From Rhodospirillaceae bacterium (GTDB lineage Bacteria; Pseudomonadota; Alphaproteobacteria; SMXQ01), in contig CANJIM010000024.1 in the NCBI GenBank assembly GCA_947474495.1, positions 1-40,081 on the forward strand: 40,081 nt of DNA, read 5' to 3'. Position 1 is the stretch's first letter, and every line of letters starts with the position of its first letter. This document shows positions 17,228-24,712 of the stretch, piece by piece. The notes below the pieces were generated by a model. That model was not told the origin of the DNA. It searched no databases and saw nothing but the letters and a program-made list of their open reading frames with translations. A program made the position numbers and the translations under genes.

Positions 17228-18325
17228 CTAGAACCGCTTGCGCGCCCAGTCTTCCCAGGTTTTGAAAGCGTCCTGGAACTCGACGTAGTCCTTCACCATT
17301 TGCTTGATGTCGCGCTCGACAATCTCGCCTGGGGTGTATTGCACGGGATCGCCCTGCAGCACCTCCAGCTTCTCAGCGAACTCCTTGTCTTTCAGCAAGG
17401 CCGCGTAGGACGTGCGGAAGGCTTCGATGATCGGATCCGGCGTCTTGGGCGGCGCCATGAAGATTTTGCTGTAGCGGTCGATCAGGTTGCTGAGCGCGAT
17501 GAACTGCCGGCGGTTCTCGGGATCCGGAATCAGATCTGCGGCATAAGGCACTTCCGACGGCATGCCGATTTCCTTGTTCGCGCGTACCTCGACGTCCGGG
17601 GCTTCGATGATGGCGATCGGCCGGACCGTGCCGTCCTTGAGCCAGCCCGGCCGCATCACCGGCAAGCCGAACCACGCCGTTCCCGCGCCGCCCGGCATCC
17701 AGGCGTTGGTGTCGCCGCGTTCGAGCTCAAGCAGGCTGTCGGCGGTGCCCGCCGCGCCGGGAATGAACTTCATCGGGATGTTGAGCCATTCCGACAGGGC
17801 GGCCATGCGCATCGCGCTCGCCTGCGATGGCGTCCGCCACCCCATGCGGACGACTTCCTTGCCGTTCACAGCCTCGCGCAGAGTCTTGTAAGGGAAGGTC
17901 TTGTAGCCGAAGAGGATGCTGGCCGACGCGACATGCGTGCCGATCATGCGGTTTTCCTCGACCTTATATTCGGCCTGAGGAACCGAAAACTGATTGGTCA
18001 CGTTGGGGCTGCCGGTCAGCTCGATGGTCATGCCATCCGGCGGGCTCTTATAAAGGCGATTGGCCGATGCCGTGTTCGGCGTGATGTTGGTGACTTGAAA
18101 GCGCGGATGACCGGGCATGTATTTGCCCCAGTTGGCCGCGAAATGCCTGGCCTGCAGATCGGTGCCGCCGCCAGGACCGAATCCGACCTGCATGCGGATC
18201 GTCTTGCCGGCGAAGTATTTGGCGGCGTCGAACTTCGTCTCCTGCGCTTGCGCAGGATCGATAGCCATCCACATGACGGTCGATAGCAAAAAAGCCACGC
18301 AAGATTTTGCGGTGCGCTTTCCCAT
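17228..18325 (-). CDS. TctC/Bug family periplasmic solute-binding protein
   Basis: A 365-residue binding protein for the TctAB permease. The ATG at 18325 is chosen because GAGAGGGGAG lies just upstream and because it begins a signal peptide (basic MGKRTAKS, hydrophobic core, cleavage likely after PAQAQ, about residue 28). The Bug fold is seen in YFAGKTIRMQVGFGPGGGTDLQAR (first carboxylate-binding loop) and NITPNTASANRLYKSPPDG. The classical PGAGG loop is replaced by a divergent NTASAN segment. It is the second gene of the operon and precedes the fused permease, so this binding protein is the probable specificity determinant. Confidence 0.88.
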   Translation of the reverse strand: MGKRTAKSCVAFLLSTVMWMAIDPAQAQETKFDAAKYFAGKTIRMQVGFGPGGGTDLQARHFAANWGKYMPGHPRFQVTNITPNTASANRLYKSPPDGMTIELTGSPNVTNQFSVPQAEYKVEENRMIGTHVASASILFGYKTFPYKTLREAVNGKEVVRMGWRTPSQASAMRMAALSEWLNIPMKFIPGAAGTADSLLELERGDTNAWMPGGAGTAWFGLPVMRPGWLKDGTVRPIAIIEAPDVEVRANKEIGMPSEVPYAADLIPDPENRRQFIALSNLIDRYSKIFMAPPKTPDPIIEAFRTSYAALLKDKEFAEKLEVLQGDPVQYTPGEIVERDIKQMVKDYVEFQDAFKTWEDWARKRF

Positions 18326-18381
18326 GACGTTCTCCCCTCTCGCTGTAGGCGGCTCGATCTGCGTCGAGTCCGCCCGGTTAT

Positions 18382-19116
18382 CTAGCCTTTCGACAACTCC
18401 ACGTAATATCGCCACGCGGCCGCCTGGCGGGGCGAGCCGCCGCTGGCGTCCTTTTGGCGCTTTTTTTCGAGAAACAGTTTGAGGTCTTCCTCAGGAATGG
18501 TCCGCGGCTGGCCGAGCAGATGGGCCTGATAATTCATCTCTGCCGCTTCATTGAGTTGAATCGCGCGGATCGCCGCGTCTTCGACCGACGCGCCGACGCT
18601 GGTGATACCGTGCCCGCGCATCAAACAGACCCGCTTGCTGCCAAGGGCTGCCGCCAAGTCGTCGCCGAGCTGCTCGTCGTCGATCAGAACGCTGCGATCG
18701 TAGGTCGGGATGCCGTCGAGTATCAGGTCCAGGCTGCTGGGATCGTAGGCGCCATAGAGCGGCGCGATATCCTTACCGCAGATCGTGAAGAGAACGACCG
18801 TCGAGGGATGCACATGGACCACGCTACGCACATCGCTGCGGGCGCGATAGAGGCGCGTGTGAATGTAGACTTCGATCGGCACGGCAATACCGTCCGGCCC
18901 GTCGATCTTATTGCCATCGAGATCTACCGTGATGACTTGCTCGACAGTGGTGAATCTCACGCCGACTTCGGCGCGGCCGCGCCCGCGAATGAAAATTCGC
19001 TTCCCATCGTCGGCCAGACAGCTGATATGGCCCGTTGCGGCCTTCGTCAGATTCATCGAACCGAGTACGCGGCAAGCTTGCGCGACGAGTTCGCGCGACT
19101 CTAAATCCGTCGGCAT
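18382..19116 (-). CDS. Class II aldolase/adducin family protein
   Basis: A 244-residue metal-dependent enzyme. The family zinc-type ligands are visible: His101 and His103 in VVHVHPSTVV and His169 in LMRGHGITSVG; Glu82 in PIEVYIHTRLY is the usual acid. Family reactions are retro-aldol cleavage of sugar phosphates and decarboxylation, for example of dihydroxyphthalate; substrate-phosphate loops are not obvious, so a decarboxylase or aldolase on an acid is plausible. The start at 19116 is preferred because GGGGAGGGG precedes it and MPTDLESREL is a normal N-terminus. It is the first gene of the TTT operon, 56 bases before tctC. The promoter must lie in 19117-19300; I see no convincing -35/-10 pair. 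Confidence 0.87.
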   Translation of the reverse strand: MPTDLESRELVAQACRVLGSMNLTKAATGHISCLADDGKRIFIRGRGRAEVGVRFTTVEQVITVDLDGNKIDGPDGIAVPIEVYIHTRLYRARSDVRSVVHVHPSTVVLFTICGKDIAPLYGAYDPSSLDLILDGIPTYDRSVLIDDEQLGDDLAAALGSKRVCLMRGHGITSVGASVEDAAIRAIQLNEAAEMNYQAHLLGQPRTIPEEDLKLFLEKKRQKDASGGSPRQAAAWRYYVELSKG

Positions 19117-19300
19117 TACCCCTCCCCGAGGTCCGCATTGCTTCTGCAACGTCTTACCGAATCATTCGCTAACATTTCATAGCGATATATTACGCAGTCT
19201 ACACATCAACTTTATGGCCGCAAAGAAAATCGGCGAATTCGGAGAATCAAACCGAGGAACTGCGGCGCGCCACCATCGGAATTGCAGTTATTCCGCGCAT

Positions 19301-19335
19301 AAAAAAAGCCCGCCTCGATGAGACGGGCTTTTTTT
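19301..19335 (-). terminator. Rho-independent terminator after the orphan TctC gene
   Basis: On the minus strand a stem of GCCCGTCTC and GAGGCGGGC (one G-U pair) with a 3-base loop is flanked by seven A and followed by seven T. It lies 15 bases after the stop codon at 19350. The A and T runs make it usable in both directions. Confidence 0.9.
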
Positions 19336-19349
19336 ATAGCTCGGCGTGA

Positions 19350-20372
19350 TTATTTCATCGCGGCTGCAACCTGGTCGATCACGGCCTTCGGCGTTTCGTA
19401 GACCTGGGCGTAAAGCGCCGCCACCTCTTCGCCACTCATCGGCCCCTGCGGGTCGAGACCGCGCTTGTTGGCATCCGCTTTATATTCAGCATCGCTGGTC
19501 ATGGCGACGAACGCTTCGCGCAGCGCCTTCAGGCGATCGGCCGGCAGGTTGGGCGGCCCGGCGATCGGCCGGCCCGCTTCCGACGGCGCAAAGATGAAGG
19601 TCATCGCCTGCTTCTGCTCCGGCGTCTTGGCGATCTCGAAGGCCGTTGGCACATCGGGATAATCCGGATGACGCTTGATCGATGCCTGCAGCATGATGAT
19701 GAGCTTCTTGTCCACAAGCAGCTGCGGCACCGCCGTCTGCATCGAATCGACCGAGGCGAAACGGCCATGGGCCTCGCCGCGCTCGATGGCGATGAAAGTC
19801 TCGCGGCTGCCTTGATAGCCGGTGATCAACTTGAACTTGGTGCCGAGGATCGCATTCAGCACCTTCGGATAGATGTCGGTGGTCGCCGCCGCGCCGGTGC
19901 CGGCGACGATCGTCTCTTTGATAAAGAGGTCCTCGGCCGTCTTGGTCGGCGCCTGATGCCAGACGGCGAGCACGGAGTGGGTGTTGCCGAGGCTACCGAT
20001 CCAGCTGAACTTCGTCGCCTCGAAGCGGGCATTCCCGCCCGGATTGAGCAACGGATCGACGGCGATCGGGCCGACATATCCCAGTACCGTGCCGTCCTTG
20101 GCTGCCACGTTATAAAGATGATTGCCGGCGACCAGGCCGCCGCCACCCGGCATGTTCTGCGCCATCACGTTGGGATTGCCCGGCACGAACCTGCCGTAAT
20201 ATTGCGCCATAGTGCGGGCCGAGGTGTCGAAGCCGCCGCCGGGCGTGCCGGCGATCAGAATGGTGATCGTCTTGCCTTTGTAGAACTCCGCCGGCGACTG
20301 GGCAGACGCCACGGCAGTGGTGAGCAGCAGGGCGCTGGCGACCCCAAGCGTCGCCTTCAGGGTGCGGGACAT
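19350..20372 (-). CDS. TctC/Bug family binding protein (orphan)
   Basis: A 340-residue periplasmic binding protein of the Bug type. It starts with a signal peptide (MSRTLKATLGVASALLLTTA, cleavage after VASAQ), then YKGKTITILIAGTPGGGFDTSAR and VMAQNMPGGGGLVAGNHLYN, the two carboxylate-binding loops, both intact. The ribosome binding site AGGAGG is strong. No TctA/TctB is adjacent on its own transcript, so it is one of the many orphan Bug proteins that may share the TctAB fusion encoded 2.2 kb downstream. It lies 114 bases after a gentisate-dioxygenase-like gene on the same strand, so an aromatic or hydroxy-acid ligand is reasonable but unproved. It ends at a strong terminator. Confidence 0.9.
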   Translation of the reverse strand: MSRTLKATLGVASALLLTTAVASAQSPAEFYKGKTITILIAGTPGGGFDTSARTMAQYYGRFVPGNPNVMAQNMPGGGGLVAGNHLYNVAAKDGTVLGYVGPIAVDPLLNPGGNARFEATKFSWIGSLGNTHSVLAVWHQAPTKTAEDLFIKETIVAGTGAAATTDIYPKVLNAILGTKFKLITGYQGSRETFIAIERGEAHGRFASVDSMQTAVPQLLVDKKLIIMLQASIKRHPDYPDVPTAFEIAKTPEQKQAMTFIFAPSEAGRPIAGPPNLPADRLKALREAFVAMTSDAEYKADANKRGLDPQGPMSGEEVAALYAQVYETPKAVIDQVAAAMK

Positions 20373-20486
20373 GGAAGCCTCCTGTTAAATGTTCTTATCG
20401 GCACGCGATTGGGCGCTATTCATAGCCGCCATGCGGCAAAGCACAAGAACGGCCTTTCGCAACAAACTATCTAGAAAATGAATAGC

Positions 20487-21533
20487 TCAGGCGCGCGGCC
20501 GTTCTTCATAAAAGGCCAGCTTCTTCTGCAAGGGCGCGTCGTCGATGCGAATAAGCCGCGCCGGCTGCTTGCCACCGGCCTTGTGCATGAGTTGCGCGAA
20601 AACCGTTGTCGAGAAGGTGTCGCCGGCCTTCCAAGCGAAAGACTCGCCGTTGACCGTGGAGACGCCCTCACCCTCGACGCAATGAAACACCGCGCTCGCC
20701 GAGCGCAGCGGCGGCATCGCCGTTTCACCGGCCCGCAGCAGCATGGCGGTGAATCCCAGGGTCGGCAGGCAGCTGTCGCCGGTCTCCGGATTGACGAAGG
20801 CCAACTCGACGGCTTCGCCCGGCGCCGCCACCGATGCCATGCGGTCCAAGGCGGCGCGCGTGCGCGCCCACGGATAGCGCATCAAGGGATAGGCCGGGCG
20901 CGGCGCGCCAAGCGGGCGGACGGGCAACAAGCCAGCCTCGCTATATTCGACCTGCGAGGCGTCGGGACGGTTGGCCGCCGCCTGCAGCTTGCCTTCGACC
21001 GCATATGAGCCTTCGAGATAGACGAACAACGGCAGATCGAGCGCATCGAGCCAGATCACCGGCTCCTTGCCGTCATGGCCATGGTCGTGGCGCTGGCCAC
21101 CCGGCGTCAGAATCACGTCGCCGCGCGACATCGGGCATTTCTCGCCCTCGACGATGGTATAGGCCCCTTCGCCCTCGACGATAATGCGCGCCGCGCTCGG
21201 CGTGTGCTTGTGCGACGGCGCGGTTTCGCCGGGCAACAGAAGCTGCAGGCCACAATAGATCACCGAGGTCGCCTGCATGGCACCATTGCCGCGACCGGGG
21301 TCGGACAGCACCAGGACCCGGCGCTCGGCCTTTTCGATCGGCGTCAGTTCGCCGGCCTGCAGCAGCAACGGCCGGATGCGGTCGATGGCCCATAGACATG
21401 GCTTGGTGACGGGGCGCGGCGCGTCATGCGGCAGCACATTGCGCATCATCGGCCAGAGCGGCGCGACATTCGCCTGCGTCATCGCCTCGCGGTAATCGGC
21501 AGGCAGGCTCTCCAAAGTTCCCAGTTCGGCCAC
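20487..21533 (-). CDS. Gentisate 1,2-dioxygenase-like bicupin protein
   Basis: A 348-residue bicupin of the gentisate/salicylate/1-hydroxy-2-naphthoate dioxygenase family (extradiol-type ring cleavage using Fe(II)). The first cupin carries the metal site: His108 and His110 in PSHKHTPSAARIIVEG and His149 in GQRHDHGHDG. The second cupin (AVFHCVEGEGVSTVNG) has lost the HxH, as is usual for the family. The N-terminal part LPADYREAMTQANVAPLWPMMRNVLP also fits. The start is GTG at 21533, set by AAGGAGA eight bases upstream. No maleylpyruvate isomerase or fumarylpyruvate hydrolase gene is adjacent, so the physiological substrate is uncertain. It is probably co-transcribed with the downstream TctC gene. 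Confidence 0.88.
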   Translation of the reverse strand: MAELGTLESLPADYREAMTQANVAPLWPMMRNVLPHDAPRPVTKPCLWAIDRIRPLLLQAGELTPIEKAERRVLVLSDPGRGNGAMQATSVIYCGLQLLLPGETAPSHKHTPSAARIIVEGEGAYTIVEGEKCPMSRGDVILTPGGQRHDHGHDGKEPVIWLDALDLPLFVYLEGSYAVEGKLQAAANRPDASQVEYSEAGLLPVRPLGAPRPAYPLMRYPWARTRAALDRMASVAAPGEAVELAFVNPETGDSCLPTLGFTAMLLRAGETAMPPLRSASAVFHCVEGEGVSTVNGESFAWKAGDTFSTTVFAQLMHKAGGKQPARLIRIDDAPLQKKLAFYEERPRA

Positions 21534-21629
21534 GCGGTTGTCTCCTTTTCTTATAAGGGAGATATAGCATGCCCGTTTGGGCGGGGGAAATGTCCGCCGA
21601 GTGCCGCCGCAGAACGTTCCGCCGCAGGC

Positions 21630-21917
21630 CTAATGCGCGCAGCTCTCGCCAAGAGGGAGAGGAGCTTCAGGCCCCTCTCCCTTCACTGACTCGCTATCGT
21701 CGGTATCGGATTGCAGCAAGCCTTCCAGTTCCTTGGCCGCCTGGCGCGAGGTCTGGATCATCTGCGCCTCGTCTTGATAGACCGCATGTTGTTCCTGAAG
21801 GGTCTTTTCGTCATGCGCCAGGAAGCGCCGTAGGCTGATGCGTGCTTCCTCGCGATTGACTCCCAGCTCGATCAGAAGTTGTTCCGACAGGAACAAGCTG
21901 GAATAGAGCGTTTCGCG
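21630..21917 (-). pseudogene. KefB/KefC-type potassium efflux protein, C-terminal remnant
   Basis: About 75 codons resemble the extreme C-terminus of a glutathione-gated or related K+/H+ antiporter: RETLYSSLFLSEQLLIELG, RRFLAHDEKTLQEQHAVYQD, then IQTSRQAAKELEGLLQSD. The membrane domain and Rossmann (TrkA-N) domain are missing. Similarity begins abruptly at about 21917, where the plus-strand TauD remnant starts. The last 19 residues (from ESVKGEGPEAPL) come from an intergenic repeat and look like read-through beyond the original end. There is no credible start codon. Non-functional. Confidence 0.75.
21655..21681. repeat. GGGAGAGG/CCTCTCCC inverted repeat
   Basis: Perfect 8-base arms (21655-21662 and 21674-21681) around an 11-base loop at the 3' end of the kef remnant. 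Hairpins with a similar core are common dispersed intergenic elements in proteobacterial genomes and often act in transcription termination. Only one copy is seen in this window. Confidence 0.45.
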
Positions 21918-22279
21918 GCGCGGAGATCGGCAACGTCGATTTGATGAAGCCGCTCTCGAACGTCGAGGTCGACGACATCCACAAGGCCTTCGCCAAGCAT
22001 CCGGTTACGGGCAAGAAGCTGCTGTTCGTCAACGCCAGCCAGACGACTCACATCAATGATGTGCCGCGCGCCGAAAGCGACGCGGTCATGAAATTCCTCG
22101 CCGATCATTTCGCCAATCCGGAATGGGTCGTGCGCTTCAAGTGGACGCCCCATTCGATCGCCGTGTGGGACAACCGCTGCACGCACCATCGCGCCATTTG
22201 GGACTACCACCCGAACGTGCGTTCGGGCTTCCGCATCCAGATCAAGGGTAGCCAGCCGCCGATCCCGGCTTACGCCTAA
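21914..22279 (+). pseudogene. TauD/TfdA-family dioxygenase remnant with internal deletion
   Basis: The frame opens with RGAEIGNVDLMKPLSN, the N-terminal region of a TauD-type Fe(II)/2-oxoglutarate dioxygenase (about residue 20 of a normal protein), and passes within 20 codons into HPVTGKKLLFVNASQTT, which belongs near residue 170. About 120-130 residues between them are missing, including the HxD pair of the facial triad. The C-terminal part is well preserved: WTPHSIAVWDNRCTHHRAIWDYHP with the last His ligand and FRIQIKG with the 2-oxoglutarate arginine. The start of the gene is also missing at the junction with the kef remnant. It cannot bind iron normally. It reads on towards the ABM gene. 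Confidence 0.82.
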
Positions 22280-22299
22280 GCGAACAGAGGCAATCGTAG

Positions 22300-22683
22300 A
22301 TGGCACAGGAACCGCTCGCCGAGCTCGACAACGTCCTGCACATCTACGATTTTCGCGTCAAAGCCGGTATGGGCGATGAATTCATCGCCCTTTTTAATGC
22401 CTTCGATTATTCCGACGACAACGTGATGCACGCCTCACCCGCCCAGGTGAAGGACGGCGTGCTATGCCGCGACACGGAAGATCCCGACCGCTTCTATCTC
22501 GTCGGCGAATGGCGCAGCGTCGAAGAGCATATGGCGATTCGCAAGGAGCTGATCGAACGCACCAAGGGCAAGCGCGGTTTCGTCTCGCTCATCGAAGGCG
22601 GAAAATTCGCGCCCAACTACGGCAAGGTCGTTTCCAGCACGCCGGCCGAAGTTCTCCAGCGCGCCGCTAAAAAAACTAGCTAG
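22300..22683 (+). CDS. Small ABM-domain (dimeric alpha-beta barrel) protein
   Basis: A 127-residue soluble protein. LHIYDFRVKAGMGDEFIALFNAF, DRFYLVGEWRSVEEHMAIRKEL and SLIEGGKFAP follow the strand-helix pattern of antibiotic-biosynthesis-monooxygenase-type ferredoxin-like domains, which form dimeric barrels and include cofactor-free oxygenases and heme-degrading enzymes, as well as many proteins with no known role. It has an AGAGG site 9 bases before its ATG and lies 20 bases after the TauD remnant, with which it was probably co-transcribed. It overlaps the convergent NMT1-like gene by eight bases. Confidence 0.65.
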   Translation: MAQEPLAELDNVLHIYDFRVKAGMGDEFIALFNAFDYSDDNVMHASPAQVKDGVLCRDTEDPDRFYLVGEWRSVEEHMAIRKELIERTKGKRGFVSLIEGGKFAPNYGKVVSSTPAEVLQRAAKKTS

Positions 22684-23599
22684 GCCAGAAGGCGCGGGCT
22701 TCTATTGAGACGATCTCGTCGTAGCTCGGATTGCCCTTGAGGATGCCGATGTCGCGCGAGAAGGCGTTCATACCTTCGACAAACTCTTTGGAAATCACTG
22801 GATCGTAATAAGGCAGATCGCGGCGGATCAGCTCGGCGATCAATTCGGCTTCCGACGCCGGGAAATGCTTGCGGCCGACTTTGGTCGCCAGATCCGGGTC
22901 GGCCTTGAGCGCCGCATGCGTCTTCAAGATCGCGCGCACCGCCGCGCCGGCAAACTTGGGATTGTCCTTGAGCAGCGCGTCGGTCGTCGCCAGGGAGGCC
23001 ATCGTGTAATTGAAGCAGGGCTTCGGTCCATCGCCGCGCCGCACGTCGAGCACCACCGTCCCCGCCCCGCTGCGCACCGCCACTTCGGTGCCCATGCCGT
23101 TGGCCCAGAAGCCGTCGATCTTGCCTTCGGCCAGCGCCTTGGCGGCGGTCACGCCGAAATTCACCCCGGCTCCCACGGCGCCCGGCACCGGCGCGATCGT
23201 CACCTTGTCGCGCTCCAGATCGATGCCGCCTTCCTTGAGCAGACCGCGCAGGCCCATCTCGACCCAAGGCGCGGCGCCGATGCTCTTGCCCTTCACCACC
23301 GAGAGATCCCCGCGCTTTGCCTTCAAGTCGGCGCGCATCACGAGAAACCAGTACATGCCTTGCGCCTGGGCGCAGAGCAGCTTGACGCCCTGCCATTCGG
23401 GAAAGGCGGCGAGCGCCGAATGGGCGGAACCGCCGACGAACTGGATATTGCCGTCGCGCAATTCGCGATAGGCGCGGTCGACCGGAAAGATCATCTCGAA
23501 TTCGACGTCGAGGCCTTCAGCAGCGAAGAAGCCGAGTTCGACGGCGGCGACGGCGGGAAAATAGGAATTCGAGATGAGATCGGGAACGGCGAGTTTCAT
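22676..23599 (-). CDS. NMT1/THI5-like ABC substrate-binding protein, no signal peptide
   Basis: A 307-residue protein with the fold of SsuA/TauA/ThiY-type binding proteins: LAVPDLISNSYFPAVAAVELGFFAAEGLDVEF at the N-terminus, FVGGSAHSALAAF and GFWANGMGTEVAVR later. These bind nitrate, sulfonates, taurine or pyrimidine precursors. Unlike normal members it begins directly with the first strand (MKLAVPDL) and has no signal peptide; the frame does not offer a better upstream start. No ATPase or permease gene is adjacent. It may be cytoplasmic, with a sensory or enzymatic role, or it may have lost its export signal. It lies 52 bases after an amidase remnant on the same strand. Confidence 0.78.
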   Translation of the reverse strand: MKLAVPDLISNSYFPAVAAVELGFFAAEGLDVEFEMIFPVDRAYRELRDGNIQFVGGSAHSALAAFPEWQGVKLLCAQAQGMYWFLVMRADLKAKRGDLSVVKGKSIGAAPWVEMGLRGLLKEGGIDLERDKVTIAPVPGAVGAGVNFGVTAAKALAEGKIDGFWANGMGTEVAVRSGAGTVVLDVRRGDGPKPCFNYTMASLATTDALLKDNPKFAGAAVRAILKTHAALKADPDLATKVGRKHFPASEAELIAELIRRDLPYYDPVISKEFVEGMNAFSRDIGILKGNPSYDEIVSIEARAFWPS

Positions 23600-23651
23600 G
23601 TCGCGAAGGCTCCAGCGGATGGAAGACGGCCGCTATAGGGCCAGGAAAAGC

Positions 23652-23981
23652 TTACGGCTGCAAGATCGCGAGCAGACCGCCCGCCACCGAGACCGCCGCC
23701 GCGTCGCTGCCCATGAATCCGAGAACCTGTAGACCGAGCGGCATGCCGCCGACCTCGAAGACCGGCAAGGACAGCGCCGGCACAGCGAGCATGGAGCCCG
23801 GCACCGCGAAGATCGGATCGCCGGTCAGCATGCCCTTGGGCGCGGGGCCCGTGGCCGCCAAGGTGATGCAGGCATCGAAACGTTCGGCCAGCGCGTTGCG
23901 ATACGCCGTCTCGACAGGATCGGCGTTGAAATCCTGCGGATTGAAGTTGAGGCCGCCAAATGCCTTGCTGAGCCCGGTCAT
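23652..23981 (-). pseudogene. Amidase signature family, C-terminal remnant
   Basis: About 95 codons match the end of an amidase (AtzF/GatA-type): ERFDACITLAATGPAPKG, then GDPIFAVPGSMLAVPALSLP and GMPLGLQVLGF. The Lys-Ser-Ser catalytic region and more than 300 residues are missing. An ATG at 23981 exists but leads into residues unrelated to amidases, so translation is doubtful. It precedes the NMT1-like binding-protein gene on the same strand; the intact pair may once have served uptake and hydrolysis of an amide. Confidence 0.78.
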
Positions 23982-24199
23982 GACCTACATCGCCCGTTGA
24001 ACTTGAAAATCCCTGAACGGCCGCGAAAATGCTGTCGCGAGCGGTCCATGCGCAAAGAATACAGGTACCGATATATCTGTCAACCTACCCGGCCAATACC
24101 AACCGAAGATGCCCGTTTCGCGAGCAATTGCTACTTGCCGCTGGGCACATGGGCGGCGATAGTCTGGCCCGCCTACCCTACTGTTCCGAGGAGTTCCGC

Positions 24200-24709
24200 G
24201 TGGCCGTCACAACCAAGAAGAGCCCGGCCAAAGCCAGCACGGCGATCCCCGCCCTCGTCCATGACGCACAAATCTCGTCGCTCGTTAATTTGGCGGCGCG
24301 CCTGACCAATAAGGCGGCCCGCGTCCGCCTCGGCGAGATGGGCGCCTGGCCCGGCCAGATTCCGCTGCTGCTCTGGTTGCTGGAGGAAGACGGGATGATC
24401 CAGAAGGATCTCGTCGCCAAGTCGAACATGGAACAGTCGACCGTCGCCGAGCATCTCGACCGCATGGAGCAGAACGAACTTATCTATCGCAAACGCGGCG
24501 ACGAGGACAAACGGACCTACCGCATCTATCTGACCAAGAAGGCCAAGGCCATGTCGCACGACCTCCTTGCTGGCATGGAATCGGGCGCACGGACCTTCAC
24601 GCAAGGAATCGACAAGGACGACCTGGTCATGTTCGACCGTGTCATCCGCAAATTCATTGCCAATCTCGACGGCTTCGTGCGTAAAGCCTCGGCCAAAGCC
24701 GAGGACTGA
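24200..24709 (+). CDS. MarR-family transcriptional regulator
   Basis: A 169-residue winged-helix regulator: WPGQIPLLLWLLEEDGMIQKDLVAKSNMEQSTVAEHLDRMEQNELIYRKR is a textbook MarR DNA-binding segment, followed by the wing DEDKRTYRIYLTKKAKAM and a C-terminal dimerisation helix. The start is taken as GTG at 24200 because GAGGAG lies six bases upstream; the frame stays open upstream but without protein-like content. A 20-base imperfect palindrome (24061-24080, matching 6 of 10 positions per arm) in its upstream region could be its operator. It converges, with a three-base gap, on an MFS exporter gene that may be its target. Confidence 0.85.
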   Translation: MAVTTKKSPAKASTAIPALVHDAQISSLVNLAARLTNKAARVRLGEMGAWPGQIPLLLWLLEEDGMIQKDLVAKSNMEQSTVAEHLDRMEQNELIYRKRGDEDKRTYRIYLTKKAKAMSHDLLAGMESGARTFTQGIDKDDLVMFDRVIRKFIANLDGFVRKASAKAED

Positions 24710-24712
24710 AGC

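Noticed and set aside
24061-24080. Near-palindrome upstream of the second marR-type gene as a confident operator
   Set aside because: Only 6 of 10 positions match between the arms; it is mentioned in the gene entry as a possibility only.
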